Source: Paraglomus occultum
Lineage: Eukaryota; Glomeromycota; Glomeromycetes; Paraglomerales; Paraglomeraceae
Assembly: GCA_910592205.1 (NCBI GenBank)
Contig: CAJVPJ010000200.1
Coordinates: 1-35,576, forward strand
Direction of reading: 5' to 3'
DNA length: 35,576 nucleotides
Positions 1-11,539 of this stretch are shown here, piece by piece. Numbering within the stretch: position 1 is the first letter of the stretch; each line of letters starts with the position of its first letter. The translations under genes and the position numbers were made by a program. Under the pieces are notes generated by a model that made no database searches, had not been told where the DNA came from, and was given only the letters and a program-made list of their open reading frames with translations.

Positions 1-1224
1 GCCAGTCGTGCTGACACAACAAAACTCGGAACGGAGAAAAAATTTTGCGCGCTTGTGTCGTATGCCATTTGTAAAAGTCCGCTTGTTATCTTTTGCAAGG
101 TAAAAAGCGTAAAGCGCGTTACCTTGTTTACAACGAGTTTTTTATTATTTTTTCGAGTTCACGTAATATTTCGGATTGAAACACGCAATTACCACGTTAC
201 TATTGCGTCAACTACTGCGGACATTAAAACAATTGACTGTATTAGTTCTACGTCACTATTACGTCAACTACTGCGGGTGTTAGAACAGTTGACTAACTAG
301 ATATAAAGTTTGACCGTAAGCCTAATAGGTAATTTATTAGGAAGTCTATTTAGCCGGATAATTATTTTCTTGATTTTCGGAATTGAGTTAATCGCTTTCG
401 GAAACGATGCGGCTTCAACGTTAAACATATGCTTGCACAGTTGGATAGTTTCTGTCATGTTTGCCGATGTAAAAATGACAAAATTTCAATGTCCACATAG
501 AAAGAGTTGTGCGGTATCAACGACTGCTTGTAAATTATTTGTGTGGATTGTAATTTCGTAAATCGATAAGATTCTAGCACAACTTTCCCACTATTTTTTG
601 AATGGATTAATTTTCAATGAGATTTGTCGCAAAACTTCAGTCGTCTGGACTTTTTTGTTAAAAACGTCCCAAACTCGTTGCTGAATACCGCGTGTCTGTC
701 ATTGTTACTGGATTTGAAAAGAACATAAAGATATTCAGTTTTCTATAATTGGCAAAAGTGTAATTTTTTTTAAATTTACTCATATATCTTGGAATAATCA
801 GAGAAACTCATTTCCGAGATAATTTATCGAGATTGTCATGCGCACATGATTCTAAACAGAAACTTTCTCCAAAATCAGCGCGTTTATCTTATTAGTAACA
901 GCACTAGGGAAGATACCCAATTCTGTAAAAATGTTGAAAACGTTGTAAGTTTGCATTTACATATAAGTTTTTATTAAACGGTCAAAATTCACTGATCAAG
1001 ATACGGATAATAATGAGGTATTTGTGTTAAATTAAAATTTTCGATATTGAACATCGTAACAAGGCTTTAATATAATATCTATAGAATATGCCATTACCAT
1101 CTTTTGACATTAGATGTAATTGTTCAATTAGCTGTAGGTACAGTATATTCATGATGGTAAGTAGCTAAATTTGTATGTAAGGAAGAATAAACTTTATTTT
1201 CTGACGTGAATTCCAAAGTCTTTT
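1..1224. other. Intergenic, no gene recognised
   Basis: AT-rich sequence. Open frames at 55-300 (plus) and 310-561 (plus, beginning at TTG) show no recognisable domain and no splice partners. The only clear structure is the 56-bp direct repeat at 194-294, listed separately. A minus-strand frame over about 330-560 has only one stop in roughly 75 codons and could be an old coding relic, but I cannot name it. Confidence 0.5.
194..294. repeat. Tandem repeat, 56-bp period, two copies
   Basis: Copy 1 begins acgttactattgcgtcaac at 194 and copy 2 begins acgtcactattacgtcaac at 250. Both run on through actactgcgg to ttgact with a few substitutions. Two diverged units only, with no coding role seen. 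Confidence 0.8.
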
Positions 1225-1565
1225 TTATAACAATATATTGTACGTCAGGCCATACAACTTAGCTTCGATATGTCTAAATCGCTTGTCGAATCGATTGTTC
1301 ATTTTCTTGATTTCACTGTTCATGCTCTAATTGATTGTCGATTCAGGTTTCAAACCTATTTAATCTCTAGATTGAACCGAGACGTTTAAATTTACAAATC
1401 GTGTACTTAATTAGGATATGATCATTAAATAACTTTGTAATCGCTTACCGCATCGAACAACATACCCACAGCAGCAATGACGACCCCGACAGTTGTCCAT
1501 ACAATGGTTTCCTTTGAATCTGATTTGGCTTCGGGTTTGGGTCTGATTTGAAAGTTCTGTAGCAT
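1225..1565 (-). CDS. Small membrane/coiled-coil protein, two exons
   Basis: Unrecognised 72-residue protein from exons 1449-1565 and 1225-1326. The 122-bp intron has donor gtaagc and acceptor attag, and phase 0 is kept across it. Residues 1-20 are polar and charged (MLQNFQIRPKPEAKSDSKET). Residues 21-38 are a hydrophobic helix (IVWTTVGVVIAAVGMLFD) likely to span a membrane. The second exon is basic and heptad-like (EIKKMNNRFDKRFRHIEAKL), as in a short coiled coil. The open frame on both sides of a consensus intron argues for a real gene, but I know no named family. The hAT-like MITE lies about 110 bp upstream of the start codon. The start is the first ATG in frame; a further 5' exon cannot be excluded. 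Confidence 0.45.
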
Positions 1566-1667
1566 GCTTTTTTATTGGCTAGAAGTGCACTTGTATCACA
1601 TAAGTGCTAGGAGAGTTCTCGCGTAGTACTAGCTTCGCGAACGGTCGCGTATCATCAAACTCGTTGC

Positions 1668-1797
1668 TATTTTTAGGGCATGTCTAAAGCGGAGCAGATC
1701 CGCAATTGCATTGGTCAAATTTGTATGGCAGCCAATAATAATAAAACTGCAAATACAGGATCACGTTCTGCTCCGCTTTAGCCTTTCCCTATTTTTA
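1668..1797. mobile_element. hAT-like MITE with perfect 8-bp target duplication
   Basis: A 114-bp element (1676-1789) has terminal inverted repeats: ctaaagcggagcaga on the left and its complement tctgctccgctttag on the right. The outer bases gggcatgt and the complement of gcctttccc are weaker matches. It is flanked on both sides by TATTTTTA (1668-1675 and 1790-1797). An 8-bp duplication is typical of hAT insertions. The interior (about 70 bp) has no coding capacity, so it is a non-autonomous element needing a transposase from elsewhere. Confidence 0.75.
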
Positions 1798-2640
1798 TAC
1801 CTTAAATAAACTCTCCTACTACTGTGATGTTCTTTTCCTATTCAGTGATGCTTAACTTTCCCACCCCTTTATTAATTCTCTTCCTTTTTCCAAGTCTACA
1901 CCCTACTCAAATTGGTCGACCTTCAGTCTTTCTTCTCGCCTTGCATTCGACATCCGTTCTATACGATATTAATAATATCGTTAGTGTTATACACTATGCG
2001 TATGCTCTCGACTAGCGTCTCCGTTGACGATAACTGGATTGTGCCGTTGGTGCTGTCGTTGGGGCTTCTGTGGCCGCTGTTGTCGGTGGTTGCACCGTTG
2101 ATGCTGTCGTTGGGGTTTCTGTTGTCGCTACCCATCCGCAGCCATCGACATATTGTGGTTTGTAGCACTTTTCTACAATATTAATAGAGTAATATTTGTA
2201 AAACAATGTCATTTTGCAACAAAGCAATGCCTCATTGTCAAACTACTTACATGTTTCTCCAAAATTCTTCATTAAAAACAGTGATTAAAGCGCAAGAGAA
2301 TAACGTAGAGGGACAGTTGCAGGCGTTGGTGTGTCTTTGTCTGCATCCTCGTTGTAAATTCTTCACCATGAATCCAGTGCTGCCATGATATGGATAACAT
2401 AATGGATAACAACGGATAATAAGAAATGTTGGAGGAAAGAGAGTAAGAGAAGCAAACAGGCGGGAATGTAATTGTTCTTCCGCAAGAGAGCGACCCGGAA
2501 TGGATTAGTCAACTTTATCTAGAAATGCTATTGACTAAACTAAATAATGATGTTAAGCAAATATACAAGAAAGGAACAATTTGAAGGGATTGACCCACAA
2601 ATATTTCAGCAATGAGTTAATCGAGAGGAAACTTTTATTA
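1798..2640. other. Intergenic; possible unrecognised minus-strand exons
   Basis: No certain gene. On minus, a cysteine-containing frame (about 2265-2370) ends at a good donor (gtaagt, near 2252). A second frame begins after the acceptor attgtag (near 2178) and reads in phase into the 51-bp repeat region to a stop at 1959. That would be a small Asn/Ser-rich protein. No family is recognised and the start is unclear, so I do not call a CDS. Confidence 0.3.
2044..2136. repeat. Direct repeat, 51-bp period
   Basis: The motif tgctgtcgttgggg(c/t)ttctgt occurs at about 2051 and 2102, inside two 51-bp units that share flanking cgttg. On minus one frame reads as a Thr/Pro/Ala-rich mucin-like stretch of 17-residue units. 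The other possible frame is Asn/Ser-rich. The bias may simply reflect the repeat. Confidence 0.65.
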
Positions 2641-3373
2641 ACAGCAAGGTGCTCGCTAATGCCCATTTATTTAAAAGTCAGGCGATGTGGACGGCTGTAT
2701 GCTACAAAAAAATTGACATAACGATAACAAAAATACGCGTAGCTCTTCCAATTTTGTATCAAATCACGTCATGTAAAATGCATAATAAACATAACAATTG
2801 TATTATAAAAAATTAACAACACGCCTGCTAGTAATACCAATGCTTACCCCCAGACCATAAAAAAAGGCGCGTTGAATGGGCCAAAAATTACCTTAACGAT
2901 AACTGGAAGAAAACATTATTACGGATGAGACAAGCCTTCAGCTCTTCCGTAACACCATAAAACGCTGGCATAAAGGCGAAAGACCAATCCGCCCTCGTCC
3001 AAAAGATCGAACAAAAATTCTCGCATGAGGCGGATTTATATTTATTTTCGAAATATGGACGTCGCATTCTATGTGGAAATACTTCAAAAACATATCCCAA
3101 AGGTTTATCAAATGATGGGAAATAAATGGCGGCTCCAACAAGATAACAATCTCACCAGCTGTCTAGCCAAATAAAATGTTTTTGAAGTTATTAAGTTATT
3201 GACTGAATAAGGTGGAAAAAAGAATGCCTCAAAACCGTGGTGAATTAGAGCGTTTTATGGTTGAGGAATGGAATGCCATTCCCGATGATGACTTAAGAAA
3301 TTTAGTAAAGTCAATGCGAAAGACGTGTGAAGCAATTATTGAAAAAATGGTGAACGCGTCTCATTTTAATTAA
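2640..3373 (+). pseudogene. Tc1/mariner transposase relic
   Basis: Degenerate DDE transposase read in several plus-strand frames. Recognisable in order are RRVEWAKNYLNDNW (about 2862-2905), TDETSLQLFRNTIKRWHKGE with the first catalytic Asp (about 2924-2982), YVEILQKHIP followed by MMGNKWRLQQDN with the second Asp (about 3070-3150), and a C-terminal helix block from VEKRMPQNRGELERFMVEEW to EAIIEKM (about 3210-3355). Several frameshifts, stops such as the TGA after KILA (about 3026), and the loss of the segment between LAK and VEKR that should hold the third acidic residue make it inactive. A possible 3' end is the acacactgtata string near 3482; I found no matching 5' inverted repeat. Confidence 0.8.
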
Positions 3374-3564
3374 TGGCAATAAAACTACACCTTTTTAACT
3401 TTAAACGAGGTATCTTACATATTACTCAAAGCAACGGTTGTGTCGTAGTGATAAATATTATTTTTGCAAAAACTTTTGTAACACACTGTATATAGCTACA
3501 TGAATATCTTTATTATTATGTATTTTATAATTTTTATAAATATGTACCTTCGCCGTGAGGCATC

Positions 3565-5348
3565 TCATTCATTTTCACTTTCTTCATCATTACCTCTTCC
3601 GGAAACAGCCAGCGCATTCTGGAACCTCTCAGCAAACTCGGCAACTGTCTGTCCCTGTGAGAAATCAAACATTTCCCGTGGATATCTGTTGACAGAGTAG
3701 GCCATGTTGTGTGACTGACTTGCCTCTGCTTGGCTAGTGACGAGACGGAGCTTGGGAGATGAGGGACGAGTTAAGATCTCTTCCCAACTATAGAGCAGAG
3801 AATCTGTCATTGGCCCGAACGGATTAAAGTCCATTAACCATACACGTTCCCTATTCCTGCTTATGTATACATCAATTACGTCTGTATATCAAACGGCAAA
3901 ATACATTGAGAAATTTTTGAAAGATTGATTTTCAACATACAGGAGAATAGTAACTTACAATTACTATCAGGAAACCTTTCTTTAATATTGGATTCAAAAA
4001 AGTTGGTGATACTTGTTTCCAATTCGTCCTTAATCTCTCGCAAAAAAGCATAATAATTAATGTCCCTTTGTGAGATGCCTTTCCGTCCAATAAAATGCAA
4101 AAGATACAACGTTTAAAAACGCTAATTCTTTCATTAAAATGCTCTCTGCTGTTTAAATACGTACCCACAATCTCATTATCCTTTACGAAACATCGAAACT
4201 CCATTGATGGAGCCACGTCATACCACTTTCGGAGTACTAATTCAAATTCGTCGGAAGGTAGTTTCCTAGAAACGTCCTCATCCTCATAATAACATTCTTC
4301 GAAAGCGTGATCAAGATCATGTGCAATAAAGTCCGACGACTTTAGTAGAAGAAAAATGTCTGATGGTGAATTACACTTTAGCGTATTGGTCGTCGAGATC
4401 CAGGTTGCATCCTGAGAGAAAATGGATTAAACGATTAATGGTAAGCGCACAAAACAATGAATTGAGGGGATACAATAGGGACGGTACCTTTGGGGAGCTC
4501 CAGTTAAGTTTTGGAAATACTGCACCACCAAACCCATTCACTATATCCCAGATTTCTTTTTCTAATCCTGGAAAGCTTGAAATCATGTCCTTGAAATATT
4601 GTGAATAATTCATTAAGTGAGCATCAAGTCACCCATCGGGGAGTGTTGTTTAGTTTCTAATGAGTGTACAGTAACCCTTCAAGTTTCTAGCATTCATGTC
4701 GATTTCAACTCACAAGTTTATAATGTCAATTAAAATAAAATATGCGTTCGTTTCAAATAACGTCTCGAGAATCATCTTGTAAAAACAACTCTTGCCGATT
4801 TTATTTCAGCTCACATACTCATTAAAAAAAAATCAACATAATGCTGGAAACTCGAAATTTTACCATATATTCATTACAATCTAGACGCGATTTCATGCTA
4901 CGCAGCGTATAAATAATTAACAACAACCTCTCCTTCTCCTTCTTCCTCGTCGTCCTCTTGTTCTTCTCCATTTTGCCCAGTTTGCTTAAAGGGTGATTCA
5001 TAACCATATTCTTCATCGCTGCTTATCTCTCCAGCATGAATACCCTCCAAATAGCTTTCACAATTACAACAATTAGTCATTTCACACAACCCACACCTCA
5101 GTTTACGAATCTGCTAATCTCACATACTTTCTATCTGGTAAATAGACACCATCCGCATGTAAATATTTAATAAATTCATCTGGCAATGGCTTTATTATCT
5201 TTGACTTTAACGTGATTCTCTTGAAGTTTTCATACCAAGAGGAGAAGGAACAGTTTCTTATATGTTGCTCAGTAATTGGAGGAAAGTTAAGTGGAGAGGA
5301 AGTTGCGCTGGTAGAGTTGATAGTGTTGTTACTTGTTGATGATGGCAT
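3565..5348 (-). CDS. CDC123: CDC123/D123 family eIF2 assembly factor
   Basis: Cytoplasmic ATP-grasp-like chaperone that helps join the subunits of translation factor eIF2. Six exons (5107-5348, 4928-5054, 4488-4589, 4165-4411, 3959-4078, 3565-3881) give about 384 residues, slightly longer than known members. Family marks: [20 protein letters not shown] near the N-terminus, an acidic stretch in exon 2, [15 protein letters not shown] followed by [41 protein letters not shown], and [20 protein letters not shown] with the DFNPF metal-binding motif. Four introns are consensus or near consensus. The second (about 4590-4927) uses a weak donor, GAG|gttgtt, chosen because it keeps phase, so that boundary is least sure. 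It diverges from ALG1 across 160 bp. Function is family knowledge; the exon chain is seen directly. Confidence 0.93.
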
Positions 5349-5508
5349 CGTGTATGAAAGTTGAATTGTATTTTCGATTTATTGCCCAGAATTTCATAAT
5401 ATAATAATAAAGGAATAGACACATGATCTCCCTGAAAATTTTATCTCACATCTTATCATAATCCCCCCAACATGGAAAAACATTACTCTTCTCTCTTTTT
5501 CTTTACAA
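5349..5508. promoter_or_regulatory. Divergent promoter CDC123/ALG1
   Basis: Only 160 bp separate the two start codons on opposite strands, so both transcripts must start within or very near this AT-rich stretch. No clear TATA or CCAAT box decides a start. Joint regulation is an inference from the spacing alone. Confidence 0.5.
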
Positions 5509-7703
5509 ATGACTGATTTACCCATATCAGAAACAACACTACTTGCTATATTTACGTTTGTGTTAGTATTTATTCGTGGTGTTAGTTTATACATTAACTT
5601 CCGTCAAGATGCTAATTTACGGCCAAGGACACCGCACGTTACACTGGTGGTGTTGGGTGATATTGGCAGGTCACCGAGAATGCAATACCATGCTCTGAAT
5701 TTCGCCAGAAATGAGTGTTGGGTTGATTTTGTGGGGTTTGATGGTAATTATGATGACTGTATTGGCGATTTGAACGATCCGATTATGCGATTTAAAAAAT
5801 TTCGAAAATTTCGACAATTATTCATGTCTTTCTTTTTAGGTGCCAAACCATTGAACTCTATCATAGAACATCCATCTATAAAACTTCATTATATACCTCA
5901 TCCATGGAAACTTCCCGCATATCTTCCAAAAGCGTTATATCTTGTAGTTGCAGCTTTCAAAGTATATTTCCAACTGGTTATCTTATATTGGACCCTACTC
6001 TTCCGCATAAAATCTCCCGATTTCGTTCTTGTTCAGGTAATCAACAGTACCCAGCGTTATGTGTCACTAGGTATTGGTATAATTTAAATCTAAATGTAAA
6101 TCACGCACTCTCTTCGTAGAATCCGCCCGCCATTCCGACGCTAGCGATTGTGCAATTTGTCTGTTGGCTCCGACAAACCAATCTGATAGTAGATTGGCAT
6201 AACTTTGGATATACAATCTTGGCCATGCGATTAGGACAGAATAGTCGAGTGGTTAAATTTGCTAAATGGTAATGTATAGATCTATTCACGTAATTGGCTA
6301 TGGTAGATCAATTGTATTATATGTACTGTCATGCTGCTGTAGGTATGAGAAATTCTGGGGACGGCGAGCTCATGCGCATCTGGCTGTGTCTTCTGCAATG
6401 CACAGAGAATTGCTCTATAAATGGGAAGTAGAGTAAGTATTACTGGTACACGTACGCGTACACGTAATGAAAAAAAGTAGATGGCTCACACTCACACGTT
6501 TTTTAATCATGAACAGCGGCATTATTACTACATTCTACGACCGGCCACCGGCACATTTTCGAAGATTAAAAATAAAAGAAATACATAAGGTTTTACATGC
6601 AAACATCTTTTGTTATAATGGTACAAATTATAATGTTGTCGGCGTTTTACTTATACATATTCATTATAACAGTTTCTAAAACGTATTAACATTGAAGAAA
6701 CTATAACCAGTCAATCAATTAGCTCTTCATCTTTCCTACCACCATCCTCACCTAATACAACTCTTTTGACTACCGAAGTTGTTGATACTTCTTCCGAGGC
6801 ACCATCGTACCGTTATCGCATCGACAGGCCAATCCTGATAGTAAGTAGCACAAGCTGGACGGCAGATGAAGACTTTTCGATATTAATTGATGCTGCAAAG
6901 AGATATGATGACGCGGCTGAACAGTCAGCGGGAAAGGATACTTTTCCCAAGTTGTTGTTTGTAATTACTGGAAAGGGGCCTCTGCGGGATAAGTACATGG
7001 AGGAGATTAGTAGACTGACGTTAAAGAATGCGCGAATTGTGAGCCTGTGGCTAGAGGCCGAAGACTACCCACTGTTATTAGGTATTAATGAAGATCCGGG
7101 GGATGAATCTTGGGGAAACATTGATTATGCAGATAATAATTGAGAAATAGATGGTAGATTTGGTCTTACGAGTGCGATTTTTACACAATTCTCTTTGTAC
7201 ATAGGTTCAGCAGATCTGGGTGTTTGCTTGCACAAGTCATCTTCAGGGATGGATCTTCCCATGAAAGTAATTGACATGTTTGGATGTGGACTGCCTGTTT
7301 GCGCTGTACACTATGAATGGTACGTCTTTTACATGCCCATTACTGCATGACAAACTCTGAATTAATATATAAGAATTTTTTTTTGTCTTTAGCCTCAATG
7401 AATTAGTCAAGCATAAAAAGAATGGATTAGTCTTTAAAGATGCTGGACAGCTTACCCAACAGATAATAGTAAGTGCCACACGTCTTAATACACAACCCAA
7501 AGTATAAGTTCCATATTAACATTTCTATCAATTAGGATCTATTTAAAAATTATCCGGTAAATGCAGATGTACTTGATAGTATGCGAGAAGAAATAGAAAA
7601 TTTTAGAAAGGAAAATTCCGAAAATCAGTGGGATCTCGCCTTGCTGCCAATTTTAGCGGCTGGGGGTGTCAATAACAACAATAGTAGCGCTAATAGCAAC
7701 TGA
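5509..7703 (+). CDS. ALG1: ALG1 beta-1,4-mannosyltransferase (GT33)
   Basis: Adds the first mannose from GDP-mannose to GlcNAc2-PP-dolichol on the cytosolic face of the ER, an early step of N-glycan synthesis. Eight exons (5509-6036, 6120-6268, 6343-6432, 6517-6589, 6673-7081, 7205-7319, 7393-7468, 7536-7703) close in phase to 535 residues. Residues about 7-28 ([20 protein letters not shown]) form the membrane anchor. Family motifs follow: [84 protein letters not shown], then [19 protein letters not shown], the hallmark sugar-nucleotide region, and [14 protein letters not shown]. It is longer than usual because of a Ser/Thr/Pro-rich insert (residues about 200-245) and an Asn/Ser tail. The donor AAG|gttttac of intron 4 is unusual but forced by phase. 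Confidence 0.95.
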
Positions 7704-8032
7704 GTATGATAAAATATGTATCACCAATGGACTTTCCTAGTTTGTCAGAAAGGTCATTTTTTAACGTTCAAAAATGGTAATAATAATAATAGATAATCAG
7801 AGCACTGCAAGTAAAATAATTATGCATCAACAGAAACGGGGGAATCCTTCACTACCATAGAAGTCTCTGATTCTCAAGACGATAAGGACAATAATAAATA
7901 TATTGGTTGTAGTTCTATCACGTTATCGAATATGATGACGTATACAAAAATTGATGTCTTAAATGTCTGGATTTAAATGGGGTCCGACTGCGCATGTCTC
8001 TTTCCAAACTCCGTCCAAAAGCAAATATTGCT

Positions 8033-8250
8033 GAGGCCATGTATAATAAAGTTCTTCCAGGGACCTTTTATAATGAAGGGACTTTTTATAATGAAGTCTT
8101 CAGAGGCCACATATAATGAAGTTTTTCCAGAGGCCATGTATAACGAAGTTCTTCCAGGGACCTTTTATAATGAAGGGACTTTTTATTATAAGTCTTCAGA
8201 GGCCACATATAATGAAGTTTTTCCAGAGGCCACATATAATAAGTTCTAGA
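8033..8250. repeat. Minisatellite, about 97-bp unit, 2.2 copies
   Basis: Units start with gaggcca at 8033, 8130 and 8226 (spacing 97 and 96). Each unit is itself built from shorter pieces ending in ataatgaag and separated by cttcca(g) or gggac. One plus frame stays open through it (7977-8249) and gives degenerate repeats such as SEATYNEVFPEAMYNEVLPG. With no homology or splice context I treat the frame as a by-product of the repeat. Confidence 0.85.
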
Positions 8251-8311
8251 AGCCTTCGTAGCTGCGGATAACGGTTTTTAAAATCCACGACTAAGCCTAA
8301 AAGTCAAGGTG

Positions 8312-8333
8312 CCCCCCCCCCCCCCCCCCCCCC
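8312..8333. repeat. C22 homopolymer followed by GGGG
   Basis: Twenty-two consecutive C followed directly by four G, in an AT-rich setting. The G-rich strand could form quadruplex or triplex DNA, and the C/G junction could fold back. The exact length is prone to sequencing error. Confidence 0.85.
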
Positions 8334-8513
8334 GGGGAGAAAACTCTCTCGCAACAATCCTACATGTAAACCGAGATGGGATGGTGGATGTTAAGCAGCA
8401 AATAAAAGCTGTTCAGTCAGAGGGCAACGACAGATTTATTGTTCTCTATATACGCCTTTATTTTAAATACCAGTACAACACATTTTATAAAGGAAATTAA
8501 AATCGCGTCTTAA

Positions 8514-8540
8514 TGGGTTAGGGTTTGAGTTAGGTTAGGA
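8514..8540 (+). repeat. Telomere-like degenerate TTAGGG patch
   Basis: The run gggttagggtttgagttagg continues to ttagg and contains several TTAGG(G)-like units with imperfect spacing. It may be an interstitial telomeric scar or chance. It is too short and diverged to call a telomere. Confidence 0.35.
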
Positions 8541-11539
8541 GAAATTCCATTGTTAGTACCGTAATCTTAATATTAAATAAATACTAAGAATTTAATTACT
8601 TTAATTATTGATTGAGCTCATTCGCTGAGAACGAGTAAGGATTCCTTGATGAAATTTTGAGTGCTCATTAAATACCAAAATTGACAATCTAAATCGCTGT
8701 TACTTCCTTTACTTACCTGCTTGCCAAATCCGTTAAGTGAGGTAAACTAATGAGAGCGCCTTTATCATCTTTTATAATTAATGCACCCTTCGACAAAGAA
8801 TTATTATTAATCATTGTTTTAATAATAGTAAAAATAAGCTGTATAGGCAAGTTTATGAAAGTTAAATTAATATTTAATATTAAGCGTGATAGAAAAGAAT
8901 AGTTCAATACTTTAATTTATTTAACTTGTATTAAATTGTTTAACAATCATGTAACTGTAAGTTGACGGCATAATCCTTCGAATGCATTTAATAATCAGTA
9001 AAGAGAGATAAGTTATTCAACTGCCAAGTAGCATAAATAATAATTAGTTGATTGTGCGATAACAGTATTTGATAAACACATCTCCACTTTAATTCTTCCA
9101 CGACAATATTTCATTGGCTCTCTACCGGTATAGTTACGTTGTGAGAAGCAGAAAGTTTGCTTTCATTGAAGACGATGGTAGTGAAGCAATAGGGTATATG
9201 CGTGTTAAGAAATGGTTATATTTAATATTGTGTCAGACTATATACAGGTACAAGTATGTGTGTCGCGTTCTTTGTGTTGGTACTGGATGACAAAGCATTA
9301 TTTAGCGTCGTCGGCATTAGCATTTCTGCGCAGTAAGATCATAATGGGTTTACAATTAATGGAATAGTGTCTCGAAAAAAGTTGCGGAGTGGGAGCAATT
9401 AATGACACTCGGGCCGAAGGAAAAAGCTATTATCATCACTTTCACAGGTAGCTACGCTCCAACTAGTGCTAACGTAAAACAAGATCATATGTTTTAAAGC
9501 TACAAGTTTGAGAATTGCCTAGTCCAGAAGACCGACGTATATAGAACATAGAGATGGTCAATATTGATGTTTATACACGTATATTAGATGTACAACTAAT
9601 ATGGTAAGAGCGTATGAGCTCGAGTTTCCCATTCTTGATGTTTATTGAAAATATTATCGTTTGAGGATAAACTGTTTGCCATTTGCTGTTAAACAAGGGT
9701 GATTGTTAATTTGAATAATAATAATTATCACTGTGTGTTCGGTCAACAACGTAATGTTTCGATGTTAGATTACCATCGCTATTTTAACTGCATGGAACAT
9801 CATGAAAAAAAAATTGATATTTGCCATCACAGTGTTTGCACAAATGACTTCTTTAACCTGTTGGATAGTAGGTCAGATGCATGTAACATATGTGAGTTTA
9901 GAAAATAAATCATGTCAATATGACAGTGGTGCGCTAATCTCGTACTTTTGCCATATGATATTAGTTCAAGTCTAGACGCGTATTCCCTGCAACAACTCCA
10001 TTCAGGGAGACAAAGCAATGGACAATCAACATAATTTTAAAGTTACTCTTTGTAGAGTTCACACGAGTATGAAGTACTGACGTATCTATGGTTGTTATAA
10101 ATCAGCAACAGCAATAATTTATTCGAAATTTTATACATGGTTTTGTTATTACAAAAGACTAATTTGACTTTACGTAAGCTACATTGCGATATTCAAGGAT
10201 TACTTAATCATGATACAGCATTTGAGAAGTCTGATTCTCCAAAGTAACTTTGATTTCGTTGCCAAAACAAATATTCTTAATTGTAACACTAGTCATCTTT
10301 TACATAGTCCGTCTGTCGTAGACGTTCAACTGGGAGTCTATGCGTAAAGTAGTTGACCTGCTAATAAGCTTATATTATTGTCTCCCGGTATAGTCACTAA
10401 ATTCCTTTGTCCAAGTTTTTAATTGACATCCGTATATGCTTATAAAACTTTACCCTTGCTCTGAAAGAGTTTAGCTTAAAACTATGACCGCAAAAATTTT
10501 ACAGTCAAACGATAAATAATAAGAGGATTAAATTTCATTAGTTTTAACGCAGGGCTTCACATTGTAATTATTCTCTAGCTTTATTCAACTTTTGCTATGC
10601 ATGAGTTCATATTCATAAATACATGTATATCATATGAATAACACAAGTGTTATTGAAGTATGTCAATTCTTTACATTTAACTTTCATAAATTACCTAATT
10701 TTAATTAGATATGATTAAATTAGATCACGTTTAAATATGTACCATCACGTGCGGATAAAGTTGGGATATTGTTACCCCATCAAGGATGTCTAGATACCAT
10801 TGCATGTTTGTTATACACTTTTCGCCATTACTATTCTGTGACGGTCTTGACAATACGTCGTCAGATTCTTATAATTGTTACATACTCCGATAACTAACAG
10901 TCTTAACGCTCCATCTAACTGACGTCTGAAACACTCGAGAATATTCATAGAGTTGCGATATTGTCTGTGCAACGTTAGAAAATGTCGCCATTTTGATGTA
11001 TAACAATGTTTCGGAAACTGTTCATGATAATGATAGCTAATATGATGTTATTTAACATGTAAATGAAGACGTCGCTATGAGATTCTGAAAATGGGCCTGG
11101 TTTCCCTAAAGTGCTCATTACAAGTCTAAAAAATGCACTAATTCTGTGCTCTCGATCATCATTTCCATATTTATATAAACATTAGAATTTTTACGAACAT
11201 AAAGTACGGGTAATTATTTCCCTGGAAATAGCATTATCATTATGCCAAACAAACAAATTTTCCGAGACCAATAACCTTGCCCCTGATTTTCCTGCATAAG
11301 TGCAAATGAAGCAAGTTGTCAATATGATATAACAATACGAAACTTGGGAAGGGATTAGCCAATTTGAAAATATGGTTCACCGTCATTTACTTTTTCATAT
11401 TTGGATAACAGGTGATCCCGCTGTTAAACGTCACCCAAATTTGATTATACAATAAATATTTCAGCGTACTTATAAACTGACCGTCTTCCACAATTCAACG
11501 TTTCTCACGTTATTACCTTTTTTTCTTTTCTGAAAGAAA

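Larger units (their letters stand above)
7704..11539. other. Gene desert with repeats
   Basis: 3.8 kb without a supported gene. It holds the 97-bp minisatellite (8033-8250), the C22 run (8312-8333) and a telomere-like patch (about 8514-8540). The remainder is AT-rich with stops in all frames. A frame at 8309-8500 reads from the C-run into a charged stretch (VNRDGMVDVKQQIKAV), and a 9130-9280 plus frame contains FAFIEDDGSEAIGYM. Both are isolated, and I cannot join them to other exons. Confidence 0.6.

Noticed and set aside
55-561. Two plus-strand frames in the first 600 bp
   Set aside because: No motif and no splice partner; the first overlaps a tandem repeat, and the second begins at a non-ATG codon.
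2888-3141. Minus-strand frames of 67-70 codons
   Set aside because: They are the antisense of the Tc1/mariner relic.
9699-9908. Cys/His-containing 69-codon frame
   Set aside because: Starts with GTG, has irregular Cys/His spacing unlike known zinc fingers, isolated in a gene desert.
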